Positions 44,268 through 53,063 of a DNA stretch of 64,000 bases are shown one piece after another. The position numbers and the translations under genes were made by a program. Positions within the stretch are counted from its first letter, which is position 1; every line of letters begins with the position of its first letter. The notes below the pieces were generated by a model. That model saw only the letters and a program-made list of their open reading frames with translations. It was not told the origin of the DNA and ran no database searches. Where the stretch lies: positions 62,001 to 126,000 of the forward strand of contig JAEUJZ010000067.1 in the NCBI GenBank assembly GCA_016794505.1, in the 5' to 3' direction. This stretch comes from Myxococcales bacterium. GTDB taxonomy: Bacteria; Myxococcota_A; Polyangia; Palsa-1104; JAEUJZ01.

Positions 44268-45938
44268 ATGTATCACGAGTTGGTATTTCACTTAGACCTT
44301 TGCATCCTTAGCTATCAACAATATGCCCAGACGCTGATTTGGCCCTTTGATCCGTATTACGAACGCATGGCCCTGGTCGGGGCCAGTCGGCGCGAGACAT
44401 TCATGGCCGGCGTGCGAGCTCATTTCACAAATGGTCTGGGCAATGGTCTGTATCATGGACCGGGGCCTGCATTTGATACAACATGGGCGCCAAATAATGT
44501 TTTGGATCCCATCATGGCCCGCTATGATAAATTATATCCTTGGAATCCCGGATTTACGCGAGCAGAAAAGACATGGATTTATTATCGAACTCCAATCGAG
44601 ATAACAAATAAAATTTGCTCTGTAAGAATGTGTCAATACGTGGCTGGGGCGGGTGATCCGAGCAGCTTACCCAACAATAACGCTGCTCCATTTAATACTG
44701 TAATTAATACCGTGGCCAATCGCCCAGGAGCCCATGCAAACGATGTTCTGTATTGCTTTGAAGGCGGCACCGGCTGCGTCATCAATACCGCGTCGGTATG
44801 GAGCTTAATGGGCTGCATCCTAGAGCGCGAGACCGCCACCGGCTACGACGTCCACATCGCGTTTCGCGGCAGTCGCAGCGGCTCGGGAGTGCGCGCGGCC
44901 AGCCAAGGACTCGGCGGCAAAGGCAACCCCGACTGGGTCACCGACATGGATCTATCGGCCGTCGTGCAAGAGCCGTATTTCGCCGCCTATGGCTCGGTCT
45001 GCCGCGGCTTCAGTCGCGCCGTCAAGACCTGCATTCCGACCGTCATCGCCTGTCTGCAGGCCATTCATGCGGCGCGCGGCGCACCTCCCCAGAACATCTA
45101 TGTCACGGGACACAGCCTGGGTGGAGCGCTGGCGACGCAGTTCACAATTGCCATGGTGATGGGCACGGTCCATGGCCCCAATGGCAGCCAGCTGCCGGGG
45201 CCTCTGCCAACCTGGCCTTGGGATCGCATTCGCTTGATCACGTTTAGCGCGCCAGTCACAGGCGGCAAGAGCTTGGCGCGTAACTTTAATTCTCGTATCT
45301 ATTGTCGACGTGTCGTGTTGAGCCAAGACCCAATTACGACAGAAAAAATCAATCATCACGTTGGACAAGAAATCTATATCACCGGGGAAAATACGATCAA
45401 CATTCTTAGCTATCATGAACCCGCCAATGTGCGAGAGCGACTCATTCGGAAAATACAAAACTGGGGCGACCCAGTAAACGCCATCACGGCGCGCACGCCA
45501 CATCATGTGGCATGGCCGTGGCGAGTGTACAATACATTTGATGCAATGTATCAATCAGAACAAATTCTGCAAAACCCTGCCAGGCTGCGCAGAATTTTAA
45601 CAGGCGTCGATACCGATGCACAGCACTATTTAACAATTGCCGCACAAACATTCAACGATAAGCACGCGTACAAACGATCGACTCTGCAGCAGACGCGCCA
45701 AGACAAACGCGATGCGGTGTTATATGCCTTAGCCCGCGTCGGGGGGACGGTTGGGCTGGCGACTCCGCTGCTGCGCTGGGGGCAGCTTGCTTGGACGCTG
45801 GCGACCCTGCGAGCGTCGTTTGGCGAGACGGGCAAGCACTTGGCGTTCGTCACCCTGCTGTGTGAGCTCGCCCAAAACCCGCAGCTAACCTGGCCCGAGC
45901 TCCTGCAGCAGCAGCTGGTCCGCGATTGCATTCAGTAG
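44268..45938 (+). CDS. Class 3 lipase, orphan (possible phospholipase effector)
   Basis: Esterase/lipase of 556 residues. ATG 44268 is supported by AAGGA at 44254-44258. The nucleophile motif is GHSLGG (about Ser283) in YVTGHSLGGALATQ; an IAFRGSRSG oxyanion-type segment comes earlier, as in fungal-type class 3 lipases, with an HH/DP-rich C-terminal half supplying likely Asp/His. No signal peptide or membrane helix is seen, so export would need another route. The gene is mosaic: about 44440-44780 and 45270-45720 are AT-rich while the centre with GHSLGG is GC-rich. It is flanked by gaps of ~250 and ~180 bases. It might be a T6SS lipase effector, but no adjacent immunity or adaptor gene is obvious. 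Confidence 0.78.
   Translation: MYHELVFHLDLCILSYQQYAQTLIWPFDPYYERMALVGASRRETFMAGVRAHFTNGLGNGLYHGPGPAFDTTWAPNNVLDPIMARYDKLYPWNPGFTRAEKTWIYYRTPIEITNKICSVRMCQYVAGAGDPSSLPNNNAAPFNTVINTVANRPGAHANDVLYCFEGGTGCVINTASVWSLMGCILERETATGYDVHIAFRGSRSGSGVRAASQGLGGKGNPDWVTDMDLSAVVQEPYFAAYGSVCRGFSRAVKTCIPTVIACLQAIHAARGAPPQNIYVTGHSLGGALATQFTIAMVMGTVHGPNGSQLPGPLPTWPWDRIRLITFSAPVTGGKSLARNFNSRIYCRRVVLSQDPITTEKINHHVGQEIYITGENTINILSYHEPANVRERLIRKIQNWGDPVNAITARTPHHVAWPWRVYNTFDAMYQSEQILQNPARLRRILTGVDTDAQHYLTIAAQTFNDKHAYKRSTLQQTRQDKRDAVLYALARVGGTVGLATPLLRWGQLAWTLATLRASFGETGKHLAFVTLLCELAQNPQLTWPELLQQQLVRDCIQ
44440..44780. other. AT-rich patch in the 5' half of the lipase gene
   Basis: A hand count gives 23/60 G/C at 44521-44580 and 19/60 (about 32 %) at 44581-44640, against GC-rich code from about 44781. 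The frame is continuous and codons such as ATA, AAT and TTA appear. The sharp edges resemble those in the spike gene. Confidence 0.8.
45270..45720. other. AT-rich patch in the 3' half of the lipase gene
   Basis: After the GC-rich core with the active-site Ser, sequence from about 45270 to 45720 is again rich in AAT, AAA, TTA and ATA codons. From about 45721 the gene turns GC-rich to its stop. The frame is unbroken. Confidence 0.75.
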
Positions 45939-45953
45939 CCGAGCCTTACTCGG
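45939..45953 (+). terminator. Small hairpin directly after the lipase stop
   Basis: CCGAG (45939-45943), loop CCTTA, CTCGG (45949-45953) form a perfect 5-base stem immediately after the TAG stop. No T-run follows, so it may slow or protect the mRNA end rather than act as a full intrinsic terminator. Confidence 0.3.
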
Positions 45954-46117
45954 GATACCGTCGACGATCGTCATCGAGCGTCGACTGAAAAAGGCGCACC
46001 GCGTCGCCGACCGTGCAGCGGCTGGCGTCCGCGAGCAGGTGATTTGTCAACGCGCAGCTAGCGTCTGCGCCCTGGCCGCGAAGGCGCGTATATCGTTTAG
46101 TTCATTTATATAAATAT

Positions 46118-46513
46118 TTATGCCGCACGCAGCGGCAGTAAGTATGCAACGGCTTCTTCCAACGTATTGAACGTTGCGTGATGCAGATCATAGCCCGCCA
46201 CCAAGCGAGCGCCGGTAATGCCCAGGCGATTGACCGTTCGCACCAGAAACGAGGTCGTGACAAAAGCGATCGTCACGTGCGGCCGTGCCTCGCGCGCATA
46301 CTCGACGTATCTGCGACGAGACTCGGGAAGAAGCGGCAAGAGATCGCGCTGATCAAACAGGCAGTACACATGGCGCTTGCGGGCGCCCATGGCATCGACG
46401 ACGCGCACCAGCGCTTCGGCATGCGGCGGCAAGACCTGCCCGTGCGGCTCCCAGTGCAGGAAGTTATCTTCTGCAAAATAGCGATGCGGACCGATATAGC
46501 GCCAATCAGGCAT
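46118..46513 (-). CDS. Small SpoIIAA/STAS-like cytoplasmic protein
   Basis: Protein of 131 residues from ATG 46513. Alternating strands and helices (GARKRHVYCLFDQRDLLPL, HVTIAFVTTSFLVRTVNRL) and the ending LEEAVAYLLPLRAA resemble the SpoIIAA/STAS-like small proteins often annotated in myxobacteria. There is no membrane segment. It is 12 bases downstream of the DUF2252 gene on the same strand, so probably cotranscribed. AT-rich sequence (TTTATATAAATATTTA at 46105-46120) lies at its 3' end. The fold assignment is tentative. Confidence 0.6.
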   Translation of the reverse strand: MPDWRYIGPHRYFAEDNFLHWEPHGQVLPPHAEALVRVVDAMGARKRHVYCLFDQRDLLPLLPESRRRYVEYAREARPHVTIAFVTTSFLVRTVNRLGITGARLVAGYDLHHATFNTLEEAVAYLLPLRAA

Positions 46514-46525
46514 GGCAGCGCGGCG

Positions 46526-47992
46526 TTATTTGGGATTGGATCGAACTCGCACAAAGGCCTGGAAGTCATCCATGACCTGGCCAGCATGGGCGATCGCGAT
46601 GCTGCGCACCACGGCCAGGAACTCGGCGTGCTTGCCGCGCGTGCGCTGCGTCACTTCGGACTCGAAGTCCTGCGGGATGTGCGATCCGGGCGCGTCTTTG
46701 TCGGCACGAGCGTGCGCCCAGGCCAGCACCATCGCCCACTGCTCGGCCAGCTTGCTCAGTCGCTCGACACTGCGCAGCTTGCCGGCGTCCAGCGCGTCTT
46801 TCCAAGGAGATCGCTCGCGCACGCTGTACCGCACGTCGCCGATCTTCATCGTGCCCAAGTATTCGTCTGCGTAGCTGCCCAGCGACCGCGCCGCGGTGAC
46901 GACGCGCTGCGCGGGATTGCGCTCGCAAGCGGCCTCCGTCGCCGCGATCGAGTCGGGCGACAGGTTGCGATACGCCGACGGCGTACCCTGCGCTTTGACA
47001 TCCAAGATCAGGTCATCCTCAGGGCTCTTCGACTCGCCCTCGATGAGCACGTAATAGCGAGCACTGCCCAGCGATCCCAGGCCCGCATGCAGACGCTGCG
47101 CGACGCTCTTGACCGAAAAATGCGTCGCTGAATACGCGATGCTGCCGCGCAGGCTCTGTCCATAGGCCGGCATGGCGGCCCGCACGGCCTCGACGACCGA
47201 CGGCGGGACCTCGGCCAGATCGCTGCTGGCGCGCGAGCTGAGAGCGCGCTGCCCCTGCGCATCTTTGATCGTATAGGCATCGAGAAGCTGCGTGCGACCG
47301 CGCTTGTTGGCCACCGCTTGCAAGAAGTCATCGAGCTTGCCGTATGCATGCTCGGCGGTCAGCGCGGCGGTGGTCTCGACGTCGGATCCGACGCAGCCTT
47401 CCAGCGTGCGCAGGTATTTTTCGCTGAAGGCATCGACGACGAGCGCCTCGTCGCTGCTGGCAAAGCCGCCGTTTTCGCGCATCAGCAGGACCAGCGCCGT
47501 CGCCATCCGCCACAGGTCCAGCTGATAGTCCGCGATCACCGACTCGTCAAAGTCGTTGAGGTCGTACACCAAGCGGCCGCGAGCATTGCGAAACGAACCA
47601 AAGTTGTTGGGATGGGCATCGCCGACCAGCCAAGTGCGCGTCTGAGGCACGCCGCCAAACTGCGCAAGCTGCGGCGACGTGCCCACGTCTTGAAAGAACA
47701 GGTGCGCCGTGCCGCGAAAGAACGCAAGCGGGCTCGTTTGCATCGCTGTGTGCTTTTCGTGCCGCGCTGCTGCCGGCAGCTTGTCATCGACGCTGCGGAT
47801 CTGCGCCTGCAGCCAGCCGCTTCGTTCGGCGCTGTCCGTGTGCTGGCCTGCCCCCACGCCACACAGCGCGGCCAACGTCAAAAGCAAGACCCGCGGCCTG
47901 CTCGATACAAAGCGCCGCGTCTGCCGGAGTCGACCCACACAAGAATCGGCCCGCTCTGCTGTCTTTTCCATCGCTGCTTCACTGGCCATCAT
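46526..47992 (-). CDS. DUF2252 family protein
   Basis: Protein of 488 residues from ATG 47992, supported by AGGGGA four bases upstream; an in-frame start further out would add 41 unlike residues. After an N-terminal hydrophobic stretch (LLLTLAALCGVGAG, ~40-53), which could be a signal anchor, the DUF2252 core begins: SPLAFFRGTAHLFFQD, GDAHPNNFGSFRNARG and YDLNDFDES. This layout (GDxHxxNF followed by DFD) resembles aminoglycoside-phosphotransferase-like kinase folds, although the family has no established substrate. Further motifs are DLWRMATALVLL and LDVKAQG. The STAS-like gene follows on the same strand. Confidence 0.85.
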   Translation of the reverse strand: MMASEAAMEKTAERADSCVGRLRQTRRFVSSRPRVLLLTLAALCGVGAGQHTDSAERSGWLQAQIRSVDDKLPAAARHEKHTAMQTSPLAFFRGTAHLFFQDVGTSPQLAQFGGVPQTRTWLVGDAHPNNFGSFRNARGRLVYDLNDFDESVIADYQLDLWRMATALVLLMRENGGFASSDEALVVDAFSEKYLRTLEGCVGSDVETTAALTAEHAYGKLDDFLQAVANKRGRTQLLDAYTIKDAQGQRALSSRASSDLAEVPPSVVEAVRAAMPAYGQSLRGSIAYSATHFSVKSVAQRLHAGLGSLGSARYYVLIEGESKSPEDDLILDVKAQGTPSAYRNLSPDSIAATEAACERNPAQRVVTAARSLGSYADEYLGTMKIGDVRYSVRERSPWKDALDAGKLRSVERLSKLAEQWAMVLAWAHARADKDAPGSHIPQDFESEVTQRTRGKHAEFLAVVRSIAIAHAGQVMDDFQAFVRVRSNPK

Positions 47993-48195
47993 CGATCCCC
48001 TGCCTTGCTTCCCTGCCTTGGCTCGAATGAAAGCGTAAAGCCGGGCTGACCTGCCGGGAATGACAAAGATGCGCCGCGAGCCACCCGCCCCGTCGATCGG
48101 AAGGCCGGTCCGCATCCTGGCAGCGGGTCGGCAAGCCGGCCGTGGCCTCGCAAATAGCGATACTTCTTCGCTAAATAGTGTGAAAAAATGACGAC

Positions 48196-49587
48196 ATGGC
48201 TGCTTCTAGCTGGCGCTTCCCGCCAGCCTTCTGGACTGCCAACGTAATCGAGCTGTGCGAGCGCGCTGCCTATTACGGTTGGTTCATCATGCTGGCGCCG
48301 TTCCTCACGGACGTCGTCGGCTATAGCGACATTCAGGCCGGGTACATCGGCGGTGTGTTCGCCGCCCTGCTGTACCTTCTGCCCTTCCTGTCGGGAGCCT
48401 TCGCCGACCGCGTCGGCTATCGCCGCGCGCTGCTCTTGGCGCTGCTGCTGCTTGCCATCGGCTATGGCGGCATTGGCCTTTTGCCGCAGAAGGGCTGGGT
48501 GCTGCTGTCGATGCTATTCGTCATGGCCGGTGGCTCGCTGGTGAAGCCGATCATCACCGGCACCGTCGCGCGCAGCTCAGACGAAGCACACCGCGCCCGC
48601 GCCTTCAGCCTGTTTTACATGATGGTCAACATCGGCAGCTTCATCGGCAAGAGCGTCGCCAAGCCAGTGCGCGTCTCGTTTGGGCTGTCGATGATGCCGC
48701 TGCTCTCGGCTGCGGTGGCGCTGGTTGGCCTTGTGGTCGTCGCCGCGCTGTACTTTCCGCAGGCCGGCGCCGACGAGTCGCGCAAGTCGACCAGCCTGCG
48801 CGCCACTTGGAATCACCTCGTCGACGACTTCACGCAAGTGCTCAAGAGCGGTCGCTTGATGGCGCTGGTGCTGATCTCGGCCGGCTTTTGGATCATCCAA
48901 GGCCAGCTGTATTCGTCCATGCCCAAGTACATCCTGCGCTTGGTCGGCAGCGATGCCAGCCCCGAGTGGTACGCCAACATCAACCCCATCGTCGTGACGC
49001 TGAGCGTGGTGCCAGTGACGTACTTGGCGCGCAAGCTGCCGCCGATCGCCAGCATCTCGATCGCGCTCGCCATGATCCCGCTTTCGGCCGCCGTCGTCGC
49101 GGTGTTGCCGCCGCTGCTTGGCCCGATGGCGCTGCCGACGTGGCTGCGAGTCGGTCCGTTCGCGCACGGCACGGGCTTTCTGCACCCGGTGACGGTGGCC
49201 ATGGTCACCGGCATCGCCATCCAGGGCTTGTCTGAGTGTTTCTTGAGCCCGCGCTATCTGGAATACGCCTCGCGCTTAGCCCCTCCAGGAAAAGAGGCCC
49301 TGTATCTCGGCTATTCGCATATGAACAGCTTCTTCTCGTGGCTGATCGGGTACATCCTTTCTGGCTATCTGATCGACGCGTTCTGCCCTGACCCAGCCAA
49401 GCTGTCGGCAGTCGATCGCGCAGCGCATGCAGCGGCGCTCGCAGGCAAAGGCCCACTGCCTGCGGCCTATGCCCACGCGCACTATCTGTGGTGGGTGTTC
49501 GTCGGCATCGGCATCGCCGCGTTTGTCTGTCTGCTGGTCTTTCAGGCGATCACGTCGCGACACGACGCGCGAAACGCAGCGGAGTAA
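48196..49587 (+). CDS. POT/PTR-family proton-coupled transporter (MFS)
   Basis: Integral membrane transporter of 463 residues with about 12-14 membrane spans. The N-terminus carries the POT motif ELCERAAYYGW (equivalent to ExxERFxYY), and the next helices show DIQAGYIGGVFAALLYLLPF and an FADRVGYRRALLLALLLL block. POT proteins usually import di/tripeptides, but substrates vary (nitrate, peptides, drugs), so the substrate is not known here. The next gene, a binding-protein/OmpA fusion, starts four bases after the stop and shares its operon. Confidence 0.88.
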   Translation: MAASSWRFPPAFWTANVIELCERAAYYGWFIMLAPFLTDVVGYSDIQAGYIGGVFAALLYLLPFLSGAFADRVGYRRALLLALLLLAIGYGGIGLLPQKGWVLLSMLFVMAGGSLVKPIITGTVARSSDEAHRARAFSLFYMMVNIGSFIGKSVAKPVRVSFGLSMMPLLSAAVALVGLVVVAALYFPQAGADESRKSTSLRATWNHLVDDFTQVLKSGRLMALVLISAGFWIIQGQLYSSMPKYILRLVGSDASPEWYANINPIVVTLSVVPVTYLARKLPPIASISIALAMIPLSAAVVAVLPPLLGPMALPTWLRVGPFAHGTGFLHPVTVAMVTGIAIQGLSECFLSPRYLEYASRLAPPGKEALYLGYSHMNSFFSWLIGYILSGYLIDAFCPDPAKLSAVDRAAHAAALAGKGPLPAAYAHAHYLWWVFVGIGIAAFVCLLVFQAITSRHDARNAAE

Positions 49588-49590
49588 GGC

Positions 49591-51195
49591 ATGCAGCTCA
49601 CCTCGTTCGCCAAGGCCTTCATTGCACTCGTCATCGTCGCGGTGGTCGCGCTGGTGTTCTATTTCCGCGGCCACGAAATCCGCGCCGGCCTGCGGTCCCC
49701 GGTCGATCCCGATGCGCCAGGATTCCGCAAAGGCGTCGATGATCCCGACGGAACCGGCCTGCCTGGCCGCCGCAAGAGCACCGCTCCCGGAGGCCCCAAA
49801 GCGCCGCTTCTTGCGAGCCAGCGCATCGTTATCGGCGTCAACGACTTCGGCGGAGGCTATCCACTGCTTTTGGCCAACGATGGCGCGCTGCCGGGTCCGG
49901 GATCGCTGTTTGCCAAAGCAGGACTCGATGTCGAAGTGCGCTTAATCCGCGGGTCGAAAGAGCGCCTGAAGGCCTTCGACGACGGCGAAGTGCAGGTGAT
50001 GCTGCTGACGCTCGACTATCTGGCCAATCTGGCGCCGATCTACAAGCAAAAGGGCGTCGACCTGCGCAGCTTCCTTTTGGTCGACTGGAGCCGCGGCAAC
50101 ATCGGCATCGCCGCCAAGCCGCAGATCAAGAGCATCGAAGAGCTAAAGACCGCGCGCATCGCCACCACGCGCAACACGCCGACGCATTACTTCCTGCTTT
50201 CGCTGCTGGAAAAAAGCAACCTGAAGCAGCCCGAGATCGACGAAGTAAAGAGCCACTTGGTGTGGGCGGTAAAGACCCCCGATGCCGGTGCCTTGTTCCA
50301 GCGCGGCGAGGTCGATGCCGTGGCCATCTGGGAACCCCACCTGTCCGAGGCGATTGCCGACGGTAAAGGCGTGACGCTGGTGACCACCGAGACCGCCACC
50401 AACCTGGTCGCCGATGTGCTGTTCGCGCGCCGCGAGTGGCTGGAAGAAAACCGCGCCGCCGTCATCAAGCTGGTGCAGGTGTTCTTTGCTGCCGTCGATG
50501 TCTTGGGCCAAGACTCGACGCAGGCGGTCAAGCTGGCCGCGTTGGCCTTTGCGCAGAAGCCCGAGCTTGTGCAGTCGACGCTGTCGAAGATCAAGCCAGC
50601 GCACTTCGCTGACAATCGCACGTTCTTTGGGCTGGAAACCGAAGACTGCGCCTATGACCAGCTATTCGTCGAGGCTAGCTCGGTGTGGCAGCGCGAAGGG
50701 CTGATCAAAGAGCCGGTGCCGGCTGCGGACAGCAAGTGGCTAAAAGCGCTATCGGCCGTGGCACCGAGCTATCGCGATCAAAAGATCGTCGAGAGCTTCC
50801 GCTTTTTGGGCATTCCCAGCGACAGTAACCAGAGCCTGCTAACCAAGAGCGTCAGCATCTATTTCGCAAGCGGCCAGAGCAGCGTCGACCCCAATGCCCG
50901 CAAGGTCCTCGATTCGTTCGCGCAGACGCTGTCGGTGTTTCAGAACGCCTATGTCCGGGTCGAAGGCAACACCGATAACGTCGGCAACCGCGTCGCCAAC
51001 ATCGCGCTGTCCAAGACCCGCGCCGAGTCTGTGATCGCGTATCTGGTTGACCGTCACCGCTTTGACCGCAGCCGCTTTATCGCCATCGGCAACGGTCCCG
51101 ACCACCCGGTCGCCGACAACCGCAGCACCGAAGGTCGGGAGTTGAATCGGCGCACCGATTTCAAGATCATAAAGAACATCGTCGTCGCCAAGTAG
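49591..51195 (+). CDS. Fusion of NitT/TauT-like substrate-binding domain and OmpA/MotB domain
   Basis: Protein of 534 residues with an N-terminal membrane anchor (~8-26: AFIALVIVAVVALVFYF). Residues ~75-385 are a periplasmic binding-protein fold of the NMT1/NrtA/TauA type (RIVIGVNDFGGGYPLLLAND, VMLLTLDYLANL, ATTRNTPTHYFLLSLLEK, AVAIWEPHLSEAI). Residues ~410-530 are a C-terminal OmpA-like peptidoglycan-binding domain (VRVEGNTDNVGN, LSKTRAESVIAYLVDR). Such a combination would tether ligand sensing to the cell wall or to a transport complex. It is translationally close to the POT transporter (four-base gap). No ABC transporter genes are adjacent. Confidence 0.85.
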   Translation: MQLTSFAKAFIALVIVAVVALVFYFRGHEIRAGLRSPVDPDAPGFRKGVDDPDGTGLPGRRKSTAPGGPKAPLLASQRIVIGVNDFGGGYPLLLANDGALPGPGSLFAKAGLDVEVRLIRGSKERLKAFDDGEVQVMLLTLDYLANLAPIYKQKGVDLRSFLLVDWSRGNIGIAAKPQIKSIEELKTARIATTRNTPTHYFLLSLLEKSNLKQPEIDEVKSHLVWAVKTPDAGALFQRGEVDAVAIWEPHLSEAIADGKGVTLVTTETATNLVADVLFARREWLEENRAAVIKLVQVFFAAVDVLGQDSTQAVKLAALAFAQKPELVQSTLSKIKPAHFADNRTFFGLETEDCAYDQLFVEASSVWQREGLIKEPVPAADSKWLKALSAVAPSYRDQKIVESFRFLGIPSDSNQSLLTKSVSIYFASGQSSVDPNARKVLDSFAQTLSVFQNAYVRVEGNTDNVGNRVANIALSKTRAESVIAYLVDRHRFDRSRFIAIGNGPDHPVADNRSTEGRELNRRTDFKIIKNIVVAK

Positions 51196-51253
51196 CCGGC
51201 CCGTGGTGCCGCTCGCTGCCGACGCAGCGACGAAGCAACAAATGGGGGAAGCG

Positions 51254-53002
51254 ATGCAGTCTGTTTCGATGCAACGGGCCTTGCTGCGATGTACCGCGCT
51301 GATTGTGTGCGCTCTGCCGGCTTGCAGCAGCACGCCCACGCAGACCGAAGAGATGACCCAGCCCGACATGGCGACGCCGCAGCCACCGCCGAGTCCGGGG
51401 GACGGCCACGTCATCGACGCGGTGAATGCGGCGCTTTCCAGCACAGCGATGCCGCTCAAAGGTCGCACGTGGAACCTATCGAGCAACAACCTGCTCAGCG
51501 AAGACTGGCTGCTGCAGACACCGACGGCGGAGACCTGGGGTCAGCCCTATGTTCAGCTGCCGATTCCCAGCGCCTGCAGCGGCACAAGCTGCGATGCTGA
51601 CTTCAAGCTGCGCCTGTGCAGCACGCAGACCGACTGCATCGGCGGCGGCACCTGTACTGCGGTGGCCGCGACGGTAACTGCGCCCGGCGACACCGCCAAG
51701 AAGCTCTGCGTGGGACATTCCGATGTCTTGCCGGATGCGATGTACAAGGTGCTGGTCAGCGCCGAGCGCTATGCCGATGTCACCAGCCTGCTGCCGCCCG
51801 ACGGACGCTTCGAAGCGGCGATGCGCAACGCGGTCACCTTCTTGGGCAAGACCGGGCGCAGCGTGCAGATCCGCTTCATCTTTGGCAACTATCCATATAC
51901 CGGCGGCACCGTCGACACCAAGGCGGTGCTGACGCGCCTCACCCGCGATCTGCAGAGCGGCCACAAGGTGCAGGTCTATGTCGGCAGCTACCGCTCTAGC
52001 AACCTCCCGCCCTCGTGGAATCACTCGAAGATCGTCGCGGCGGACGGCAAAGTGGCGATCGTCGGCGGTCACAACCTGTGGGACGAACACTATCTGGGCA
52101 AAAACCCCGTACGCGATCTGTCGATCCGCGTGCGCGGCCCGGCCGTCGTCGACTCGCACCTGTTTGCCAACGAGCAGTGGCGATACACCTGCAGCACGAT
52201 GAACTTCACGTACTGCTTCGTCACCGGCTCGGTGTGCTCACATGGCTGGACGAGCGGCGCCATCAACAACATCTGCCCACCGCAGGTCGACAAGTCGCAG
52301 CTTGCGACGGATACGCCGGGTGACACGCGCGTCCTGGGCATGGGACGCCTCGCGTACATTGATAGCGCCAACCTATCAAACAGCAGCGATTCTGCGTTTT
52401 TGGCAATGCTCGCGTCCGCCCGCAGCAGCATCAAGATCTCACAGCAAGACATCGGTCCACCGCGCGTGCCGCTGCTGGGCATTCCCGCGGGAAACTGGCC
52501 CGAGCCGCTGTTCCGCGAGCTGGGCGCAGCCATGGTACGCGGCGTCGATGTCTATATCGTCGTCAGCAACAAAGACTCGGTGGCTGGCGGCTTGACCGCG
52601 ACGACGGCTGGCTACAGCAACGGCTGGACAGCGGACGATGTCGCAACGCGAATCCGCGACTCGATTTTGGCCAGTCCGCCGCAGGGTGCGCCCAGTGGTC
52701 AGGCCCTGCGCGATCTTCTGTGTCAGAAGCTGCACATCGCGCCGCTGCGCTTCTCAAGCGAAGACACCTTCCCCGATGGCACGCCGCTGCCCAATCACGC
52801 AAAGTTCGTGATGATCGACGATCAGGCGTTTTATGTCGGCTCGCAGAACCAGTACGACGCAGGGCTGACCGAGTTCGGTTATCTGGTCGACGATGCCCGC
52901 GCCGCGTTCCCGATGGTGCAGACGTACTTTGGTCCCATGTGGCAGCGCTCGGTGCGCCGCGCAGTCAGCGGCAGCGATGCGCCGACCTGCGTGATTCGCT
53001 AG
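51254..53002 (+). CDS. Phospholipase D-like lipoprotein
   Basis: Lipoprotein of 582 residues from ATG 51254, with GGGGGA upstream; an ATG at 51242 in frame is less well placed. The signal ends in ALPAC. Two HxKxxxxD motifs define the PLD superfamily: HSKIVAADG near residue 257, followed by VGGHNLW, and HAKFVMIDD near residue 515, followed by VGSQNQY. The two motifs together should form one active site with a phosphohistidine intermediate. A Cys/Thr-rich insert (CSGTSC, CSTQTDC, GTC) near residues 97-140 may be disulfide-bonded, in line with an exported location. Substrate could be phospholipid or nucleic acid. It is followed by the cytochrome gene 61 bases downstream. Confidence 0.87.
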   Translation: MQSVSMQRALLRCTALIVCALPACSSTPTQTEEMTQPDMATPQPPPSPGDGHVIDAVNAALSSTAMPLKGRTWNLSSNNLLSEDWLLQTPTAETWGQPYVQLPIPSACSGTSCDADFKLRLCSTQTDCIGGGTCTAVAATVTAPGDTAKKLCVGHSDVLPDAMYKVLVSAERYADVTSLLPPDGRFEAAMRNAVTFLGKTGRSVQIRFIFGNYPYTGGTVDTKAVLTRLTRDLQSGHKVQVYVGSYRSSNLPPSWNHSKIVAADGKVAIVGGHNLWDEHYLGKNPVRDLSIRVRGPAVVDSHLFANEQWRYTCSTMNFTYCFVTGSVCSHGWTSGAINNICPPQVDKSQLATDTPGDTRVLGMGRLAYIDSANLSNSSDSAFLAMLASARSSIKISQQDIGPPRVPLLGIPAGNWPEPLFRELGAAMVRGVDVYIVVSNKDSVAGGLTATTAGYSNGWTADDVATRIRDSILASPPQGAPSGQALRDLLCQKLHIAPLRFSSEDTFPDGTPLPNHAKFVMIDDQAFYVGSQNQYDAGLTEFGYLVDDARAAFPMVQTYFGPMWQRSVRRAVSGSDAPTCVIR

Positions 53003-53063
53003 ACGCTATGCACCGCGGCGCGACGTCGTACCGCGCAACAAACCACGTGCAAAGGGGGACGGC

